From the NCBI RefSeq assembly GCF_003569045.1, contig NZ_BFCB01000003.1:2836911-2900910 (forward strand): 64,000 nucleotides of DNA, in the 5' to 3' direction. Position numbers and translations under genes: made by a program. Shown here piece by piece: positions 60,013 to 64,000 of the stretch. The notes below the pieces were generated by a model. It had not been told where the DNA came from. It saw only the letters and a list, made by a program, of their open reading frames with translations, and made no database searches. Positions within the stretch are counted from its first letter, which is position 1, and each line of letters begins with the position of its first letter. The stretch is from Aggregatilinea lenta. GTDB taxonomy: Bacteria; Chloroflexota; Anaerolineae; Aggregatilineales; Aggregatilineaceae.

Positions 60013-62379
60013 ATGGTGTCTGACGAACAGAACCTTCTACCCGGCCCACGACGAACCAAACGCCTCCTGCATTGGGTACTGGCTGCAGGTCTGCTCGCTG
60101 CATTTGTCGGCAGCGGATCGGTCGTGCTCGCCTACGACAGCATCGTCTCGTCCGCTGCGCGGCTGGTGCTGGAAGTCGGCGATGTCTCCCCGCGCGACGT
60201 GTTAGCCCCGCGCAGCATCACCTACGAAAGCGACGTCCTGACCGAAGACAAGCGCGAGGCTGCCGCCGCCTCCGTGCGTCCGGTGTACGATCCGCCCGAT
60301 TCGCGCGTTGAGACGGAACAGATCCAGCTTGCGCGGCAGGTCCTCGACTTCATCGAAAACGTGCGCTACGACGATCTGGCGACCACCGAACAGAAGAAGC
60401 AGGACATCACCGCGATCACCGTGCTCAGCCTGAGCGAGAGCGTCGTCGATCAGATGCTCGGTATCGAGGACGAATCGGCATGGCGCGCTGTCGACGCCCA
60501 GATCGTGCGCCTGCTAGAGCGCGTAATGAGCGGCGAGATCCGCGAGGACAACATCCAGTCTAAGCGCGAAAACCTGACTAACCTGATCAGCGCGACGTAC
60601 AGCGAGCCGGAAGTGCAGGTCATTCAGGGCGTGGTCGAGGATCTGGTGCGGGTCAATACCTTTTATAATGACGAGCTGACGCGCCAGCAGCAGACGCGCG
60701 CCGCCGAAGACGTGCCCGTCGAGGTCCGTACCTTCGCGCAGGGGCAGATGATCGTGCGCGAAGGCGAGATCGCGACTCCGGCGCACATCGAAGCGCTGGA
60801 GCAGTTCGGCCTGCTCGACGCGAGCCATCATCGCACGGCGCGCATCATCAGCGGGCTGTTGGCGATGTGCCTCGCGACGGCGCTGCTGGGCGGCTACATC
60901 TTGCGCTTCGAGCGCCATTTGCTGGCGGACCGGCGGATTCTGATCGTCCTGGGCGTGCTGTTTCTGGGATTCATGGTTGGCGCGCGGCTGCTCAACCCGC
61001 AGGCGAAGACAGAAGTGTACTACTATCCCGCGACGGCGCTGGCGTTCCTGGTCACGACGCTGGCCGGGCCGCAGTTCGGCATCGTGGTGATCCTGGGGCT
61101 GGCCTCTCTGGTGGGCTTCATGGGGCACGGCGTGCTGACGGCGGCGGTGCTCATCGGGTTCTCCGGCACGCTTGGCGTGTTGAGCCTGGGGCGCACGGAG
61201 CGACTGAACTCCTACTTTGTCGCGGGCGGCATAGTGAGCCTGAGCAGCGCGTTGATTGCCGTCGCCTTCGCGCTGGGGTCCGAAACGAGTGTGGATCCGT
61301 TCGTGCTCGTGTCGCAACTGATCGGCGCGATGCTGAACGGCATGCTGTCCGGTGCGGGGGCGCTGGTCGGCCTCTATTTAATCAGCAGCGTGCTGAATAT
61401 CCCCAGCAGCCTCAAACTGATCGAGCTGATGCAGCCCAATCACCCGCTGCTCCAGCAGCTTCTACGTGAAGCGCCGGGTACGTACCAGCACAGCCTCCAG
61501 GTGGCGAACCTGGCCGAGCTGGGCGCGGAGCAGATTGGCGCGAACGCGACGCTGGTGCGCGTGGCGGCGATGTACCACGACATCGGCAAGATCCTGAATC
61601 CGTTCTTCTTTGTCGAGAATCAGGTCGATAAGGCCAACCCGCACGACGTGCTGAACGACCCGTACCAGAGCGCGCGGATCATTATCGGTCACGTGACTGA
61701 AGGCGAGCGTCTCGCGCGCCGCTACCGGCTGCCGCACCGTATCCACGAGTTCATCATGGAGCACCACGGCACCACGCAGGTGGCCTACTTTTACCAGCAG
61801 GCGCTGTCACGCGAGGGGGAGGGGGTGGACATCAAGGAGTTCACGTACCCAGGCCCGCGTCCGCGCTCGCGGGAGACTGCGATCCTCATGCTGGCGGATG
61901 GCTGCGAGAGCAGCGTGCGGGCACGCCGTCCGCAGACGAAGGACGACGTGACCGAGACGGTCGATTTTATCTTCGACGCGCGCCTGCGCGACCGCCAGCT
62001 CGACGACAGCGGCTTGACGCTAGGCGACTTGCGCGCGCTGCGTACGACGTTTGTATCCGCGCTGCAGGGCATGTTCCACTCGCGCATTACCTATCCCGGC
62101 ACGCCGAAGCGCCAGACGGCGAAGCTGCCCGCCGGGACCGAGAATCGCTGGCTGGAACCCAAGTCGCCGCCACGCGAGCTGCCGAAACCAACGCGCTTGC
62201 ATGTGGGCATTGCGCCTGTGCCGGTGGATGTGCAGGCCGTGGCGGATGAGCTGGGTAAGAAAGCGGGCAGTCGCGGGCTGGATACGCTTCCAGCGTCGGA
62301 CGCTTTACTGGATACGAATGGCAATCTGGCCCGCCGCGAACCGGCGGCGAGCAAGCTCAAAGGCAGCGATGACGAATGA
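60013..62379 (+). CDS. 7TM-HD family phosphohydrolase (PgpH/YqfF-like)
   Basis: The 788-residue protein has an N-terminal helix (18-40) and a large extracytoplasmic 7TMR-HDED-type domain (about 45-280). Seven membrane helices follow (about 280-470), then a cytosolic HD domain with APGTYQHSLQVANLAELGAEQIG, AAMYHDIGKILNPFFFVENQ, RIIIGHVTEGERLARRYRLP, FIMEHHGTTQVAYFYQQA and AILMLADGCESSVRAR. The H...HD...H...H...D pattern is complete. Homologues (PgpH, YqfF) hydrolyse cyclic di-AMP. ybeY follows with an ATGA overlap, the yqfF-yqfG order of Firmicutes. A disordered, Pro-rich C-terminal tail follows the domain. Confidence 0.92.
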   Translation: MVSDEQNLLPGPRRTKRLLHWVLAAGLLAAFVGSGSVVLAYDSIVSSAARLVLEVGDVSPRDVLAPRSITYESDVLTEDKREAAAASVRPVYDPPDSRVETEQIQLARQVLDFIENVRYDDLATTEQKKQDITAITVLSLSESVVDQMLGIEDESAWRAVDAQIVRLLERVMSGEIREDNIQSKRENLTNLISATYSEPEVQVIQGVVEDLVRVNTFYNDELTRQQQTRAAEDVPVEVRTFAQGQMIVREGEIATPAHIEALEQFGLLDASHHRTARIISGLLAMCLATALLGGYILRFERHLLADRRILIVLGVLFLGFMVGARLLNPQAKTEVYYYPATALAFLVTTLAGPQFGIVVILGLASLVGFMGHGVLTAAVLIGFSGTLGVLSLGRTERLNSYFVAGGIVSLSSALIAVAFALGSETSVDPFVLVSQLIGAMLNGMLSGAGALVGLYLISSVLNIPSSLKLIELMQPNHPLLQQLLREAPGTYQHSLQVANLAELGAEQIGANATLVRVAAMYHDIGKILNPFFFVENQVDKANPHDVLNDPYQSARIIIGHVTEGERLARRYRLPHRIHEFIMEHHGTTQVAYFYQQALSREGEGVDIKEFTYPGPRPRSRETAILMLADGCESSVRARRPQTKDDVTETVDFIFDARLRDRQLDDSGLTLGDLRALRTTFVSALQGMFHSRITYPGTPKRQTAKLPAGTENRWLEPKSPPRELPKPTRLHVGIAPVPVDVQAVADELGKKAGSRGLDTLPASDALLDTNGNLARREPAASKLKGSDDE

Positions 62380-62885
62380 GTTATAACGTTGGCGTGCAGG
62401 TAATGATTGAAACCGCACGGGTGATTCCCGAAGCGCGTTTGATCGCGGCGGCGACCTGGGTGCTGAACGCACACGAGTTGTCGCCGGATGCCGGGCTGAG
62501 CATCGTGATCGTCGATGACGGGGAGATCCACCAGCTTAACCAACAGTTCCGTCAGGTGGATACGCCGACGGACGTGCTCTCGTTCCCTACCGATCCCGAT
62601 CCTGACGCCGGGGAAGACGCCAACTATTTAGGCGATCTGGTGCTGGGCCTGCCATACATCGAGCGGCAGGCATTGGCGGAGCAGCACAGCGTCGAGGATG
62701 AGATGGTGCTGGCGGTGGTGCACGGCACGCTGCACCTGTTGGGCTATGACCACGACACGGCGGCGCATCAGGCCGAGATGTGGGACGTTCAGACCGAAGC
62801 GTTGGCGGCGCTGGGTGTGGCGATTGTCGTGCCGAATTTTGAGTTTCCCGACGATGGGGTAGGGGAGACTGGCTCGCCGGATTGA
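62376..62885 (+). CDS. ybeY: Endoribonuclease YbeY
   Basis: Metal-dependent RNase for 16S rRNA 3' end maturation and ribosome quality control. The 169-residue protein has LSIVIVDDGEIHQLNQQFRQVDTPTDVLSFP, LGDLVLGLPYIERQALAEQHSVEDEMVLAVVHGTLHLLGYDHDT (H3XH5XH zinc motif) and an extended acidic tail. The ATG at 62376 overlaps the 7TM-HD stop. The tail of about 20 residues beyond the domain is unusual but unconserved. Confidence 0.95.
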   Translation: MSYNVGVQVMIETARVIPEARLIAAATWVLNAHELSPDAGLSIVIVDDGEIHQLNQQFRQVDTPTDVLSFPTDPDPDAGEDANYLGDLVLGLPYIERQALAEQHSVEDEMVLAVVHGTLHLLGYDHDTAAHQAEMWDVQTEALAALGVAIVVPNFEFPDDGVGETGSPD

Positions 62886-62905
62886 CGAGCCAGGATGGAG
62901 GGGGC

Positions 62906-63952
62906 GTGCCTTCACGTCGCTCAGGGCCGCGCTCTAGTCGCGGCCATGTACGCATGGAACAGGAACCCGGCGTGCCGCGCCGGTGGATCGCTGTGGTGGC
63001 GGGCATTGCCGCCTTCATCCTGGTACTGGTCGTGCTGCGCCAGCTTTTGGCGGACGGCGACGGCATCACGGCGCAGTTCAAGGATAACCGCACGTGGCTG
63101 GAATTCGCCTGGACGGATAACCCGGTGAACGCCGATGCCGTCGTGCAGCTCGGCGAGCGTCTGGGTGATGGCGAGATCAACCGCGTCTACCTGGAGGCGT
63201 CGGCCTGGCGTACCGATGGCACGCTGATCGAGGGCCAACACGCGCAGGCGTTCGTGGACGCGCTGCGGCAGGGGCAGCCGGATCTGGAAGTACTGCTGTG
63301 GCTGCGCATGTCGATCGACCAGATTGCCGACGCGAATCAGCAGGCGGAAGCGGTCGCGCTGGCCGACAAGGCCGTGCACCAGTGGGGCTTGGAAGGTATT
63401 CAACTGAATGCGATTGCGGTGCCTAACGGCAGCAACGGCTATGTGTCATTGGTGCGCGATTTGCGGACGGCGATTGGCGACGACGCGCTGCTGTCGATCA
63501 CGGTCCCGCCCGATCGCGTGCCGTCCGATCCTGACGTGCCAATGACCGCCGGGTCGGACCCCGATCTCACCTGGGATCTCAACTATAAGCAGCGCATTGG
63601 GCTTCTGCTGCCGGACGAACTGGCGATCATGGCGCACGCTAGCGGCTTGCAGACTTCGGACGATTACGCGACGTGGGTTGGTTACCAGTTGTCGAGCTAC
63701 GTGTCGGCCCTGTCGGAACTGGAAAATCCGGTGGGGCTGGTGATAGTGGTGCCGACCTATGACGCCGCCCCGGAACATGACCCGGCAGTGGAGACGGTAT
63801 CCGCTGCGATTAGCGGCGTGGAACGTGGCGCGAACGCCAGCGCACAGAACAAACAGCAATTGTTGGGCATCGGGCTGTACGAGTATAAAACGACCGATTC
63901 CCGCGAGTGGGCGGTGTATCGCGAGAAGTGGTTGGGCAAGAAATCGGACTAA
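62906..63952 (+). CDS. Membrane-anchored protein of unknown function, TIM-barrel-like
   Basis: About 348 residues: a basic N-terminus with one transmembrane helix (VVAGIAAFILVLVVLRQLL) and a large extracytoplasmic domain. Segments such as FAWTDNPVNADAVVQLGERLGDGEINRVYLEAS, FVDALRQGQPDLEVLLWLRMS, GLEGIQLNAIAVPN, DALLSITVPPD and NPVGLVIVVPTYDA suggest a (beta/alpha)8 barrel of the GH18 or related type, but no catalytic motif is recognised. GTG at 62906 follows GGAGGGGG; a TTG at 62882 overlapping the ybeY stop is an alternative. Last gene of the window. Confidence 0.7.
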   Translation: MPSRRSGPRSSRGHVRMEQEPGVPRRWIAVVAGIAAFILVLVVLRQLLADGDGITAQFKDNRTWLEFAWTDNPVNADAVVQLGERLGDGEINRVYLEASAWRTDGTLIEGQHAQAFVDALRQGQPDLEVLLWLRMSIDQIADANQQAEAVALADKAVHQWGLEGIQLNAIAVPNGSNGYVSLVRDLRTAIGDDALLSITVPPDRVPSDPDVPMTAGSDPDLTWDLNYKQRIGLLLPDELAIMAHASGLQTSDDYATWVGYQLSSYVSALSELENPVGLVIVVPTYDAAPEHDPAVETVSAAISGVERGANASAQNKQQLLGIGLYEYKTTDSREWAVYREKWLGKKSD

Positions 63953-64000
63953 CTTCAAGGAAGATAGAAGTTCGGGGTTGACGAGGGGGGTAGAGGGAGT

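Overview
This 64 kb window is a GC-rich bacterial chromosome segment that most resembles Chloroflexota, probably an Anaerolineae-like lineage. The pointers are an archaeal-type phosphoglycerate mutase, a YvcK protein with N-terminal membrane helices, a membrane/spermidine-synthase fusion, a bacterial Elp3, a GSI-alpha-like glutamine synthetase and a RecG with a long N-terminal extension. Assignment to phylum is inference from gene content. Almost everything is ordinary core chromosome. I see no prophage, CRISPR array or classical defence island; the one clear mobile element is an IS110-family insertion.

Layout. 1-6 kb: gap and yvcK (minus), then apgM and gpmA (plus), two unrelated phosphoglycerate mutases separated by palindromic repeats and an IS110 element. 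6-11 kb (minus): DUF1461 membrane protein, membrane/spermidine-synthase fusion, DUF58 protein and MoxR ATPase. 11-15 kb (minus): a coupled operon rfbD, GT2, GT2, rnhB, GT4. 15.3-19.8 kb (plus): an AT-rich island with a perfect consensus sigma-70 promoter, yceD-like gene, primary sigma factor, FHA protein, moeA. 19.8-24 kb: ferredoxin-NADP reductase (minus) and proB-proA (plus). 24-33 kb: a repeat-rich spacer, molybdopterin oxidoreductase, cyclase-family protein, two methyltransferases, mutY, elp3, DUF4230 protein and lipM. 33-38.5 kb: LCP protein, a GH13 protein with an altered active site, a predicted pseudokinase, adk. 38.6-43.5 kb (minus): tRNA-Met, mog-type gene, glnA, fabD, rpmF, a coiled-coil protein, coaD. 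43.5-54 kb: recG, two DegV/FakB proteins, fakA, asp23-like gene (minus), rpmB (plus), rpe and ftsK (minus). 54-64 kb (plus): response regulator, TPR protein, membrane protein, mtaB, HIT protein, yqeY-like gene, 7TM-HD phosphohydrolase, ybeY and a membrane-anchored unknown.

How the genes work together. The 40-51 kb block combines malonyl transfer (FabD), CoA synthesis (CoaD), a fatty-acid kinase (FakA) with two FakB-type binding proteins, and ribosomal proteins L32 and L28. Its order recalls the Firmicutes rpmB-yloU-yloV-recG-fabD neighbourhood. Molybdenum-cofactor genes (moeA, mog) and a possible user enzyme lie at separate sites.

The strongest lead is the IS110 element at 3978-5194. Its transposase has the residue spacing I recall for IS621, its ends carry the GTAT-CT-TGTA junction, its leader can fold into two guide loops as in bridge RNAs, and it sits in what was a perfect 11-bp palindrome. 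Other leads are a kinase-fold protein lacking both catalytic aspartates, a GH13 enzyme with Asn for the third catalytic Asp, a FakB paralogue lacking the conserved His, and several families of short palindromic repeats.
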